Assembly (NCBI GenBank): GCA_049487715.1 | Contig: CP150550.1 | Span: 930,001 to 994,000 of the forward strand | Reading direction: 5' to 3' | DNA: 64,000 nucleotides | Source of the DNA: Pycnococcus provasolii | Lineage: Eukaryota; Chlorophyta; Pseudoscourfieldiophyceae; Pseudoscourfieldiales | Translations under genes and position numbers: made by a program | Shown: positions 9,837 through 18,001 of the stretch, piece after piece | Layout of the letters: every line of letters starts with the position of its first letter | How positions within the stretch are numbered: position 1 is the stretch's first letter | The notes under the pieces: model-generated | What the model saw: only the letters and a program-made list of their open reading frames with translations | Database searches by the model: none | What the model was told of the DNA's origin: nothing

Positions 9837-9845
9837 ACCGCAGCT
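9837..9845. repeat. 9-bp target-site duplication, left
   Basis: ACCGCAGCT directly abuts the left transposon end and is repeated exactly at 12419-12427. Nine-base duplications are typical of Mutator-type insertions. Confidence 0.95.
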
Positions 9846-9904
9846 AGAAGAAGTGCCCTGGGGGTTTAGAGGTGGTGCCCCCTGGGTTTAGGAAAAAAGA
9901 GTTC
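9846..9904 (+). repeat. MULE left terminal inverted repeat
   Basis: This 59-bp terminal repeat carries two G/C-rich blocks around the sequence GAGGTGGTGCC and pairs with 12359-12418. It lies beyond the transposase stop. Confidence 0.95.
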
Positions 9905-9980
9905 TTACTTCGCCTTCCTGTCCCTCCATGGCGGCGCTCGCTCCCTGCGACGCGTTGCCGCCTCTTCCCGCTGTGCTTTC

Positions 9981-12323
9981 TCACTCCTCCTGCAACTGTA
10001 AGGAAAAGCCAGCCTTCTTCGTCCGATGAGGTGGTTGTTTCACACTAACACGTCCCAAAATATAATCCTCAGGAACGGAGATAGCACCTGTGCGTATGCC
10101 GTGCGCAAGCACGTGCTTGCACTTGCGCAGGCACTGAAATCCGGTTGGGTTGCTATCACTGAGACAGCCGTGACAAGTACACGAGAAGCAAACAACATCG
10201 TCGCTGAGCTTTTCGTCTTCGCAAAGCGGTTCCACCAAGTAAAACGAATTCAGCAATTCTAGTGCCTGCGTGAACGTGAGCTTCTTAAGCTCTTCGCCCT
10301 CGTCATCACCGAGAAAGCACGCTTCCCACTGTCTCGCACGAACCGCAGCCTTCATCTCGACCTCTTTCACAAACTCTGGATTTGAGTGCTTTCCAACCCT
10401 ACGAGACACCTTCACGTTCTCGTCGCCATCAGTCTCCGCGATGAGTTTTGAATCCTGCGTTGGTTGGAAAGAGCACGGCACCTGCCCTGCGAGTTGATTT
10501 AACCTGGATATGCTCGTCAGATGTTCGCTTGATATCCGCTGAGCTTCTTGCCAATCGTGCGCGCTAATTGTTGGGTGCTTAGGGAAGGATCCATCTTTCT
10601 CATCCATCGACGCAGATTTGATATAGTCCACCAACCTGCCGAGGAACACGGTGAACGTGAATATCCGTCCAGCCAAGGCCTTCTTCAGCTCCCGATTGCC
10701 GTGCTCAAGGTGGTTATTGTGGTGCGGTATGCCAGGTACGCCGTACGCACGCGACCAATGGACGCCGACCCTCCAATATGTCGAAAGCCATGAAGCCCAT
10801 GCTTCTTCGTCGTTTTTGTTCCACTTCGCGACAAGCAGTGAGAATAGAACCGCGATGACGTAAATAGCCAGTCCCGCCGGTACCTGATGCAACTTCATGA
10901 CATCTATCTTCATCCTCTCGTAGCACTCGTCGCCCTTCTTAATTTTGGATTTGTTCTTGTGGAGAGCGCCGTGCGGACCCTTGAGGTGTGGATAGCACGT
11001 CAACTTGGTAACTTTCTTGGGTTGCTCGTCAGGTACCAGATTCTCAATGGTATCATCCACGCCGTTACGAATGGAAGCCGCGTTATCCGCCATCATGATA
11101 ACATTCTTTCCTGAAAGCGTCATATTGTATACTGTCTTCAAGCCTTTCAACAAGCCAGTGAGAGCGAACTCAAAGTGATCATGATTTTCTGTTTTCTCAC
11201 TAATCAAGCATACGCACACATCGTGATACGTCTGATCCCAATCCACAGTTCCAAATGGTATCACAGGTCTTTTTTCTAGATTGACTTTGTAAGTCGCATC
11301 AACAGCGAGAAATACTATGCCCAACCCGCTATTCTCGTATTGCTTCTTGACTGACTCGAGTTGCACCTTCGTTGATAGTATGATCCTAAACTTCCCCTCA
11401 GGTCCAAACCAGCTATCCAAAACGAACACCTCATGTTCATCATCAGGTACCGCGGAATGCTCCTCACACCACTTCTTGAGCTCGCCTATCGTGTCTCCAC
11501 ACACTGGCCCGTTAACAACGAGTCTGTTCTTTCGCGCGTAGTTTTGTAAGGTGTCAAGCTTCGGTAGTCCACCAGTGGCGAGGCCGTCCCGAGGAGGTGC
11601 CTTACGCATCGCCCTCAAGATTTCCAGTGGCGTCGAGTTCGTCCGTAGCGCGTTGTCCGCAAATTCCTTTTGCTTATGCGTTAGCCCAGGTCCTTGCCTT
11701 GTTCGTTGTTCGTGTGCACGGACGTCATGCACTCCACAGGTTGAGATGACACACTCTTTGGTGGCAACATCGTGCAATATTTCAGCCTTGTACCTGCAAC
11801 CTTGCTTGTTGTGCGCACACTTCAAGAGCATTTTCTCGTCAAACAACTGGGTGTCACTCAAGGTATCGGCTTTGGAAGACGAGGTGTTCGTTACAGGGTA
11901 ACGTTGCCCTCCCGTCATCTTGTGGCCAGAAGCTTGGTGAACAAGGTCAGTTGCGTGTTCCCATGTCTCTTCGCCTGTCCACGGTACGCGGTGAATTTCC
12001 GTGTAGTCATCCCTCTGCTTGCGCTTCAGCACTTTCGTCACGTCAGTTTTGTTCGTTGCGTCAGTGAGAGCCAAAAGATGTTCAGCGGATGCAAGCTTCT
12101 CGCTCTCGTCGTCTCCGTCCTGTCCACTCGCCGTGCGTTCATCGCTGCCGTGCTGCCGTGCTTGTCGACTCGCCGTGCGTTCATCGCTGCTGTGCTGCCG
12201 TGCAGTTTTCTCCGGACCCTTCTTGCGCGACACATTCTTCTTTCCGATCTTCACTGCCTTTAAGTCCGCTTCTGCGGCTTTCTTTGTGCGCTTGTTCGCT
12301 CGTGCATCGCGTGCTGTCACCAT
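9981..12323 (-). CDS. MULE transposase with SWIM zinc finger
   Basis: About 780 residues from the first ATG outside the terminal repeat (12323); the frame stays open back to 12392 inside the repeat. The MULE-family catalytic acids are visible: first Asp in FLAVDATYKV, second Asp in VIMMADNAAS, and Glu in NNHLEHGNREL. The C-terminus has a SWIM-type finger (CSCTCHGC ... CKHVLAHGI). The N-terminus is Lys/Arg-rich, nuclear-localisation-like, and contains two copies of a DERTAS-type repeat. No stop or frameshift is seen, so the gene is probably functional. The enzyme would cut and paste the element at its terminal repeats. Confidence 0.9.
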   Translation of the reverse strand: MVTARDARANKRTKKAAEADLKAVKIGKKNVSRKKGPEKTARQHSSDERTASRQARQHGSDERTASGQDGDDESEKLASAEHLLALTDATNKTDVTKVLKRKQRDDYTEIHRVPWTGEETWEHATDLVHQASGHKMTGGQRYPVTNTSSSKADTLSDTQLFDEKMLLKCAHNKQGCRYKAEILHDVATKECVISTCGVHDVRAHEQRTRQGPGLTHKQKEFADNALRTNSTPLEILRAMRKAPPRDGLATGGLPKLDTLQNYARKNRLVVNGPVCGDTIGELKKWCEEHSAVPDDEHEVFVLDSWFGPEGKFRIILSTKVQLESVKKQYENSGLGIVFLAVDATYKVNLEKRPVIPFGTVDWDQTYHDVCVCLISEKTENHDHFEFALTGLLKGLKTVYNMTLSGKNVIMMADNAASIRNGVDDTIENLVPDEQPKKVTKLTCYPHLKGPHGALHKNKSKIKKGDECYERMKIDVMKLHQVPAGLAIYVIAVLFSLLVAKWNKNDEEAWASWLSTYWRVGVHWSRAYGVPGIPHHNNHLEHGNRELKKALAGRIFTFTVFLGRLVDYIKSASMDEKDGSFPKHPTISAHDWQEAQRISSEHLTSISRLNQLAGQVPCSFQPTQDSKLIAETDGDENVKVSRRVGKHSNPEFVKEVEMKAAVRARQWEACFLGDDEGEELKKLTFTQALELLNSFYLVEPLCEDEKLSDDVVCFSCTCHGCLSDSNPTGFQCLRKCKHVLAHGIRTGAISVPEDYILGRVSVKQPPHRTKKAGFSLQLQEE
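12126..12203. repeat. Tandem repeat in transposase N-terminus (42-bp period)
   Basis: Two 36-bp blocks (12126-12161 and 12168-12203) differ by a single base and are spaced at 42 bp. They encode the duplicated SSDERTAS/GSDERTAS segment. Confidence 0.85.
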
Positions 12324-12358
12324 GAGGAGATTGACAACTGCGGGGGAGCGCGAAGTTT

Positions 12359-12418
12359 GAACTCTTTTTTCTCTAAACCCAGGGGGCACCACCTCTAAAC
12401 CCCCAGGGCACTTCTTCT
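12359..12418 (-). repeat. MULE right terminal inverted repeat
   Basis: Reverse complement of the left end with one small difference. It may also contain the transposase promoter, since the gene is read away from this end. Confidence 0.95.
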
Positions 12419-12427
12419 ACCGCAGCT
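12419..12427. repeat. 9-bp target-site duplication, right
   Basis: ACCGCAGCT, identical to 9837-9845. Confidence 0.95.
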
Positions 12428-13035
12428 CGATGCCGATAGAATCCGCCGACCATCACGTTAGGATCACGTGAGCCATGTGTGGTGCATGCACGCATGGAAC
12501 CTGACTAACAACCGTCGCTTGGAGGCGCGGAGGGCGAGGTCCACCTGGCTGCCCGGTAAAAGGGTTGCACCAAGGGGAAATAACAAATTGTTATTTCCCC
12601 TTGGTTGCACCACCAAAAATGTTTGGCAAAGGCCAAAGGCTAGTTCCTCGAACAGTTGCTTCAAGGTTGTGATGTCAATCAATGTCCTATGCCGTTGATC
12701 TTCGGAAGTCGGAACGGAAGGAATAGGCGGGCAAGCGAGTCCGTGGCGAGGTCGCCGCCTTCCATCCAGGCAAGTCCCACGATGTCGCATTGTCGATGTG
12801 GCATGTCGTTGACTGCCCAAACGGGCCAAACCTCCCTTTCTTATCTGACTCGGATCGCTCTGCCTCCCGCCGCCGCTCGCCGCCGCCGCTCTGGCCCAAC
12901 CCGCGGCCTGGCCGCCGCTCGCCTCCGGTTTACTTTCCCTCATTTCCAACCTCCGCCATAAGACCCGCCTTACTAAGGCTGCAAATATCTTCTCCCTTGG
13001 TATATCCACGTTCGCACCCAGCCTGTTAACTCAAC
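12428..13035. other. Intergenic upstream of AMT copy 2
   Basis: Promoter and 5' UTR region of AMT copy 2. It contains a near-perfect palindrome (12569-12605) and a GC-rich CCGCCGC tract near 12865-12925. No convincing gene is present. Confidence 0.5.
12569..12605. repeat. Perfect palindrome, 18-bp arms
   Basis: Arms 12569-12586 and 12588-12605 (ACCAAGGGGAAATAACAA and its complement) are separated by a single base. The short direct repeat TTGCACCA overlaps both flanks. It lies about 430 bp upstream of the AMT copy 2 ATG. A cruciform or RNA hairpin is possible, as is a tiny inverted-repeat insertion. Confidence 0.9.
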
Positions 13036-14454
13036 ATGTCTGCGCTCGACTGTGACGCCCTCGGCAAGATCACGGACGCGGGACTCAAGCAGGTCGCCAC
13101 CGCCGTGTGCGCCGCAACCACCACCGCGGACGACGCCAAGACCGGCCTCAATGCCTTCTTCGTCCTCGTCTCGGCCTACATGGTGTTCGCCATGCAGGCA
13201 GGTTTCGCCATGCTGTGCGCGGGCAGCGTGCGCACGAAGAACACGATGAACATCCTGCTCAAGAACGTGATTGACGCCGCCGCGGGCGCCGTCGCCTTCT
13301 ACTTCTTCGGGTGGGCGTTCGCGTGGGGCAACAAGTCCGACGCGCCTGGCTTTATCGGCTCGGGCGACTTCGCCCTGGACGGCATGACGGACTACGTGAG
13401 CTGGATGTTCCAGTGGGCGTTCGCCGCGGCGGCGGCGACCATCGTGTCCGGCGCTATGGCTGAGCGCACGGCGTTCTCCGCGTATCTCGTGTACTCGATC
13501 GCGCTGACTGGCTTCGTGTACCCGGTGGTGGTGCACTGGGTGTGGCACGGCCAAGGCTGGCTGTCTGCGTTCAAGTCGAAGGAGCGCTTCCTCGAAGGGT
13601 CAGGCATGATGGACTTCGCCGGCTCCGGCGTCGTGCACATGACGGGCGGCTTCGCTGCGCTGATCGGCGCGGCGATGGTCGGGCCGCGCATGGGACGCTT
13701 CGACGACGAGGGCAAGCCCAACGACATGAAGGGCCACAGCGCGACGCTGGTTGTGCTCGGCACGTTCTTCCTTTGGTTCGGCTGGTACGGCTTCAACCCC
13801 GGCTCGATGCTTGTCGTCGACGGCGCGGTGAACTCGATGGTCGTCGCCCGCGCCGCCGTGGTGACGACGCTCGGCGGCGCGTCCGCGGGCGTGTCCGTTC
13901 TTTTCATCCAGAAGGCGAAGACGGGAGCGTGGGACCTTGTGAACGCGTGCAACGGCGCGCTTGCGGGTCTCGTGTCCGTGACGGCTGGCTGCTCGCTGAT
14001 CACGCCTTGGATCGGCATCATCGCCGGTGCGCTGGGCGGCGGCATCTTCCTGTTCGCTCGCTGGTTCGTGCTGAACGTGCTGAAGATAGACGACCCTGTT
14101 GACGCGGCGGCTCTGCACGGCTTCTGCGGCATGTGGGGCGTTCTGGTCGTGGGCTTGTTCGCGAAGGAGCAGTACGTGAGCGAGGTGTACGGCCACACGG
14201 GCGACTACGGCGCATTCATGGGCGGCGAAGGCCGTCTGCTCGGATGCCAGATCGTGGGCATCCTGGCTATCATGGGCTGGGTGTCCGTGACGCTCGGTCC
14301 GCTGTTCTACGTGATGCGCGTGACTGGGTTCCTTCGCGCGACTGCGGAGGAGGAGAGCGCTGGCCTTGACGAGACGGAGCACGGCGGCTCGGCGTACTAC
14401 TTCGACCACGGCGTTCCTGCGTCGGGTGGTCACACGAAGGGCTCGATGATCTAA
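13036..14454 (+). CDS. AMT1: Ammonium transporter, copy 2
   Basis: A 472-residue AMT-family channel, almost identical to copy 1 from its ATG to about residue 456. Only a handful of base changes were found on spot comparison, most of them silent. The C-terminal tail differs (ASGGHTKGSMI here against a His-rich ATPHIHHANDKP there), so the cytosolic regulatory tails of the two channels have diverged. The upstream and downstream non-coding sequences of the two copies are unrelated. It is convergent with the SAM/TIR-like/ankyrin gene. Confidence 0.95.
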   Translation: MSALDCDALGKITDAGLKQVATAVCAATTTADDAKTGLNAFFVLVSAYMVFAMQAGFAMLCAGSVRTKNTMNILLKNVIDAAAGAVAFYFFGWAFAWGNKSDAPGFIGSGDFALDGMTDYVSWMFQWAFAAAAATIVSGAMAERTAFSAYLVYSIALTGFVYPVVVHWVWHGQGWLSAFKSKERFLEGSGMMDFAGSGVVHMTGGFAALIGAAMVGPRMGRFDDEGKPNDMKGHSATLVVLGTFFLWFGWYGFNPGSMLVVDGAVNSMVVARAAVVTTLGGASAGVSVLFIQKAKTGAWDLVNACNGALAGLVSVTAGCSLITPWIGIIAGALGGGIFLFARWFVLNVLKIDDPVDAAALHGFCGMWGVLVVGLFAKEQYVSEVYGHTGDYGAFMGGEGRLLGCQIVGILAIMGWVSVTLGPLFYVMRVTGFLRATAEEESAGLDETEHGGSAYYFDHGVPASGGHTKGSMI

Positions 14455-14634
14455 GGGAAAAGAATACATAGCCGTTGGCTAGATACTAGGGTAGGGACGA
14501 AAGCTAAGGTTAGTTTGATGGGACTTGTGAAGTTCAGGTCGAAGTGAACTAAGGTAAGACTTGAAAGTAGGCGAGTGATGGAATACTGCATCACATGTTA
14601 TAAATGAATAACAGTTCATCATTGCCTCCCGCTA

Positions 14635-17634
14635 CTAATTGCTCCGAACTCGCGATCCCCGAAATGCCTTGCGGAAACTCGACTTTATCTTCAACCACAT
14701 ACGCTCCATCTTGAACTTGAACATTGAGAATTTGAATCGGACGCTCGTTGTAGAACTAGCACAGCACGGCAAGCAGCACGCTAGCCCCCCACAAGACGTG
14801 TCTTCACCATCGTCCCGATTGGCAAGAACGCGCCGACGAAGATTTCCTAATCGACCAAAGGCATTTCTTATTCCTGACGAGCTATCTTCATCATCGCTTT
14901 TGTTAGCTTCAACCTTTCGCAATTCCGCAATTAACTCTGAGAGAATGTCAAACGCTTCTTTGTTGCTTTCGCTCTTGTCATCTGCGCTGCCGCCGGCGTC
15001 TTCATCCACCTCTCGATTTCGCGCTTCAATTAACATGCGAGCCACCTCTAAATCATTCGCGGACCCCTGGTATGTGGTAGAAGACAGGAAACCCTCGAGG
15101 ATCGTACGGCCATCGTCATTCTTCACGTTGAGATCAGCCTTGCCATCCATGATGAGGATGCGAATCAGCGCCATGTCATTCGCCGATCCATCGTACCTCC
15201 AATGTAAAAAGTGCTGAAGAATCGTACACCCATTCTGAATCTTCAAATCTTCATCATCGTCGTCATTGAATTTGACATTGACGTCAGCCTTACCGTCTAC
15301 CACAAGAATGCGCGCACACTCTAAGGCAGTATCAATGTCATCCTGTTTGTCCATCATCCGCCATTTACCCATAAAGGTCCCGCTGTACTTCAAGATGAGG
15401 TGTTGGAGCAACGTGTGTCCTTTGTTTTCTTCATCATCACATGGCCGTCCTTCATCATCATATTTCATGTTCATGTCAAACTTTCCAGTGTGAGCAATTG
15501 CTCGCAGAGTGTCCGGATCTAAGTTTTCGAGACTGTTATCGAACAATATATTGGACAAGGCTGTCCTGCCCTCCTCGTTCGTTGCATTTACGTCTATACT
15601 TTCGTGCTGCACGAGAATCCGTACAATGTCTGCCGTGGCGCTAAGTTTCTTATCCGATTTTTCCGCCTTGATTGCAATCGTTAATGGCGTGTCGCCTTCT
15701 TCATTCACCAAGTTTGGATCAGCCTTTCCGTGCTCTAGAAGCACACGCACGACATCAACATGACCATTCTGAATCGCGTCATGCAGGTAAAAGTTGTCCT
15801 CGTCCGACTCGTCACTGATTCGATTTGCAGAAGCGCCTGCGTCGAGTAGTTCGCGAACGCAAAGGGCATTCCCAGAACTGATTGCATCACTCAATGCACT
15901 TTGCAGATATTCTTGCATCTCTTCTTTTTCAAGCGTAGCTGGCTGTAATTCGAGAATGCGGCGCAAAGTAGAAAGATACCCTGCTGATGATGCAAAATAC
16001 AATGACCTTCTAAATGTACGCTTCACCACGTCGTCGTCCTTATCTTCCACAGATTGTTCCTCAGCTTTTGCAAAGAGCTGAAGCAAATTATCTTCGAATC
16101 CGCATGCAGCACGCCTGAGTGCAAGTATCACGTCCAGAATCTCCTCTGCCGTGTCAATATCCTCCTGCGATTTCGCAGAAAGATCATCATCGTATACCAC
16201 CCCATCCTTAGGAAATCCGTAAGGATCTGAGCTCACATAAGAGACTATCGATCCGTCCAGTGCACCCGTCACAAGCGAATTGACTGCTGCGAACCCGAGA
16301 GTGTCTTGCACATCTTGCAGAATGGCAATGCGATCTTTCTCCACGGTTGCTGTGGCATCGCGCACATTAAAAATTGAACTAAGAGTATTCAGCATATGGT
16401 AAGCCTTCCTTTTTTGCTTGAATTGTCCATCAGCACCCATTCTCCCAACGAGAAGTATCACAGGCTTTTGGTATGTGAGAGCAGCACATAGTTCAACGAC
16501 GCACCATACGCGAAAGAAGGGACAATGCTTCTTAACATCTTGACCCAACACGTCCCACTCTGTACCTTTGGTATTCGATATTGTTTTTGGTTCATAATGT
16601 AACGGATCTTCGTCAACGATCACATTTCCGTCACTATCGACACGCCCGTCTCTCTGATAAATCTCACCCCTGTAAAGGCGGTGTTTAAGCCTGTTGTCAT
16701 CAAGGATTGGAATATTGTCCGTTGCGCTGAGAACCAAGGCTGCGCATCCAGCCACCACAGGCTTGAAGTTCAAGTCCTTTACGTTTCCAGGCCATTGTCG
16801 AACAGCGAAGATGTCCAGCCACACGTAACCGTCCATTCCAACCGCGTGTTCCGCTGCCGAAGCTGTGTCTGCAAACTTTGTAGCCCAGGTATGGCTGATA
16901 AATGCGTTCGCACGTCCGACATGAGTTTGCATGTCCGGAAGTTCAACATAGCGGCACCTCGTCTCAGCCGTGGAGGGCTGCACAACTTGCTGCACAACTT
17001 CATACGTCATCAGGTTGCTGTGAAGTTTCGCAAACTCCACAAGCCAACGAACGCTCACACCACTCTCTAGCAGTGCCTCGGCGACCTCGGGATCACCTGG
17101 CCTCTCGACATCATCGAGCGAAAGTGTCGCTTTCATCGCTTCGTGTTCCAAGTTGTCGTCAAAAGCGCCTTTTTGTTTGCAGATGGTGCAGTGGAACGTT
17201 TCCCCCCCGTCCCACGTCTCTGGAAAGCTGAACGCGGAGCAGCACGGCTTGCGCACCTGTGTGGCAGCGAGGGCGGCGCGATTGAGGGCGTCGTGGGCGT
17301 GCTGATGTTGAGGCAGATTCCATGGTTTTTCCTTCACGAGCGGCTCGGCAAGCACGTGAGCTGCTGGCGTCTCAGGACTCTCAGCAAGGACTTTCTTAGC
17401 AGGCGGCTCAGCAGACTGCTGCTGTTCTTGTTGTTGCTCGTCAGTCGACTCCATGACAGCTTTCCTAAGCCTCCTAACCTCGAGCTTTTTCATGCCAATT
17501 TCCTCGAAGTCAGCGTCTTGTAGTTCAAGCACGTCTTCCCCGACTTCTACACCAAATGTTCGCAGTTCCTGCTCATACTTCTCGAGTCGCGTCTGGACGA
17601 GAATTTCCGCGAGGTTTTTGTGCGGCATGGACAT
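14635..17634 (-). CDS. SAM / TIR-like / ankyrin repeat protein
   Basis: A 999-residue intronless protein. Residues ~5-62 look like a SAM helical domain (LEKYEQEL ... DFEEIGMKKLEVRRLRKAV). A Cys cluster follows (CCSAF...FHCTIC, 131-152). Residues ~240-400 form a TIR-like fold: FISHTW at 245-250, VWLDIF at 271-276, and RVWCVVELCAAL with Glu381 at the place of the TIR NADase glutamate. From ~560 to ~900 come ankyrin repeats, several with Asp/Asn-rich insertions and the phrase VDGKADVNVK. The C-terminus is Cys-rich (CGGLACCLPCC) then basic and aromatic, suggesting a lipidated membrane anchor. Related SHTW-ankyrin proteins occur in algae, but I know of no assigned function. Signalling or innate immunity is an inference. 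Confidence 0.75.
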   Translation of the reverse strand: MSMPHKNLAEILVQTRLEKYEQELRTFGVEVGEDVLELQDADFEEIGMKKLEVRRLRKAVMESTDEQQQEQQQSAEPPAKKVLAESPETPAAHVLAEPLVKEKPWNLPQHQHAHDALNRAALAATQVRKPCCSAFSFPETWDGGETFHCTICKQKGAFDDNLEHEAMKATLSLDDVERPGDPEVAEALLESGVSVRWLVEFAKLHSNLMTYEVVQQVVQPSTAETRCRYVELPDMQTHVGRANAFISHTWATKFADTASAAEHAVGMDGYVWLDIFAVRQWPGNVKDLNFKPVVAGCAALVLSATDNIPILDDNRLKHRLYRGEIYQRDGRVDSDGNVIVDEDPLHYEPKTISNTKGTEWDVLGQDVKKHCPFFRVWCVVELCAALTYQKPVILLVGRMGADGQFKQKRKAYHMLNTLSSIFNVRDATATVEKDRIAILQDVQDTLGFAAVNSLVTGALDGSIVSYVSSDPYGFPKDGVVYDDDLSAKSQEDIDTAEEILDVILALRRAACGFEDNLLQLFAKAEEQSVEDKDDDVVKRTFRRSLYFASSAGYLSTLRRILELQPATLEKEEMQEYLQSALSDAISSGNALCVRELLDAGASANRISDESDEDNFYLHDAIQNGHVDVVRVLLEHGKADPNLVNEEGDTPLTIAIKAEKSDKKLSATADIVRILVQHESIDVNATNEEGRTALSNILFDNSLENLDPDTLRAIAHTGKFDMNMKYDDEGRPCDDEENKGHTLLQHLILKYSGTFMGKWRMMDKQDDIDTALECARILVVDGKADVNVKFNDDDDEDLKIQNGCTILQHFLHWRYDGSANDMALIRILIMDGKADLNVKNDDGRTILEGFLSSTTYQGSANDLEVARMLIEARNREVDEDAGGSADDKSESNKEAFDILSELIAELRKVEANKSDDEDSSSGIRNAFGRLGNLRRRVLANRDDGEDTSCGGLACCLPCCASSTTSVRFKFSMFKFKMERMWLKIKSSFRKAFRGSRVRSN

Positions 17635-18001
17635 CTGACGTTCAGACGGTGGCGCTGCCGACGTACTTATTAACTAACGTTCACGTACTTAAGGCTTGTG
17701 AAAATGATTATGACTAACGGGGCGCAACGTCCGGCAACCTTGCAGCCCCCTGCAGGCCTGCAGGGGTTACTGTACGAGTGTACGACGATGATAGAACTAA
17801 TTTTCTCTACCATGAAAGAACCCAATGAGGTTTGGTTTGGGGGTTTGGTTTGGGGGTTTGGTTTGGTTTGGGGGGTTCAAGTTGTTTGGGTGGTTTGATG
17901 TTTGGGGTGCGCGACGGCGACGTGCGGTCCCTGAGACTTGCGAGGTGTCCCTGAGGCGGAGGAGTTCCATCTTCACGTCGTGATCACTCGCAGTTCCCCT
18001 C
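17635..18001. other. Divergent promoter region with G/T-rich repeat
   Basis: Contains a GGTTTGG/GGGGTTTGG tract at about 17830-17897, an imperfect short tandem repeat that could form G-quadruplexes. No gene is seen. Confidence 0.5.
17830..17897 (+). repeat. (GGTTTGG)n G-rich tract
   Basis: Irregular units of GGTTT, GGGGGTTT and GGTTTGG lie about 100-170 bp upstream of the ATG at 18002. At least four G-runs of three or more are present. Confidence 0.8.

Larger units (their letters stand above)
9846..12418 (-). mobile_element. Complete MULE-type DNA transposon
   Basis: A 2573-bp element bounded by terminal inverted repeats at 9846-9904 and 12359-12418. The repeats match over their whole ~59-60 bp except for a one- or two-base change near the inner end (tttagga versus tttagag). 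They begin AGAAGAAGTGCCCTGGGGG. A perfect 9-bp duplication flanks the element. It contains a single transposase gene on the minus strand and no captured host gene. The intact ends, intact frame and perfect duplication indicate a recent insertion that may still be mobile. It lies between the two head-to-head ammonium transporters. Confidence 0.95.

Noticed and set aside
12464-13009. 181-residue minus-strand open frame
   Set aside because: Lies over a GC-rich leader and the palindrome; Arg/Gly/Ser-rich translation with no family similarity and a poor match to neighbouring codon use.
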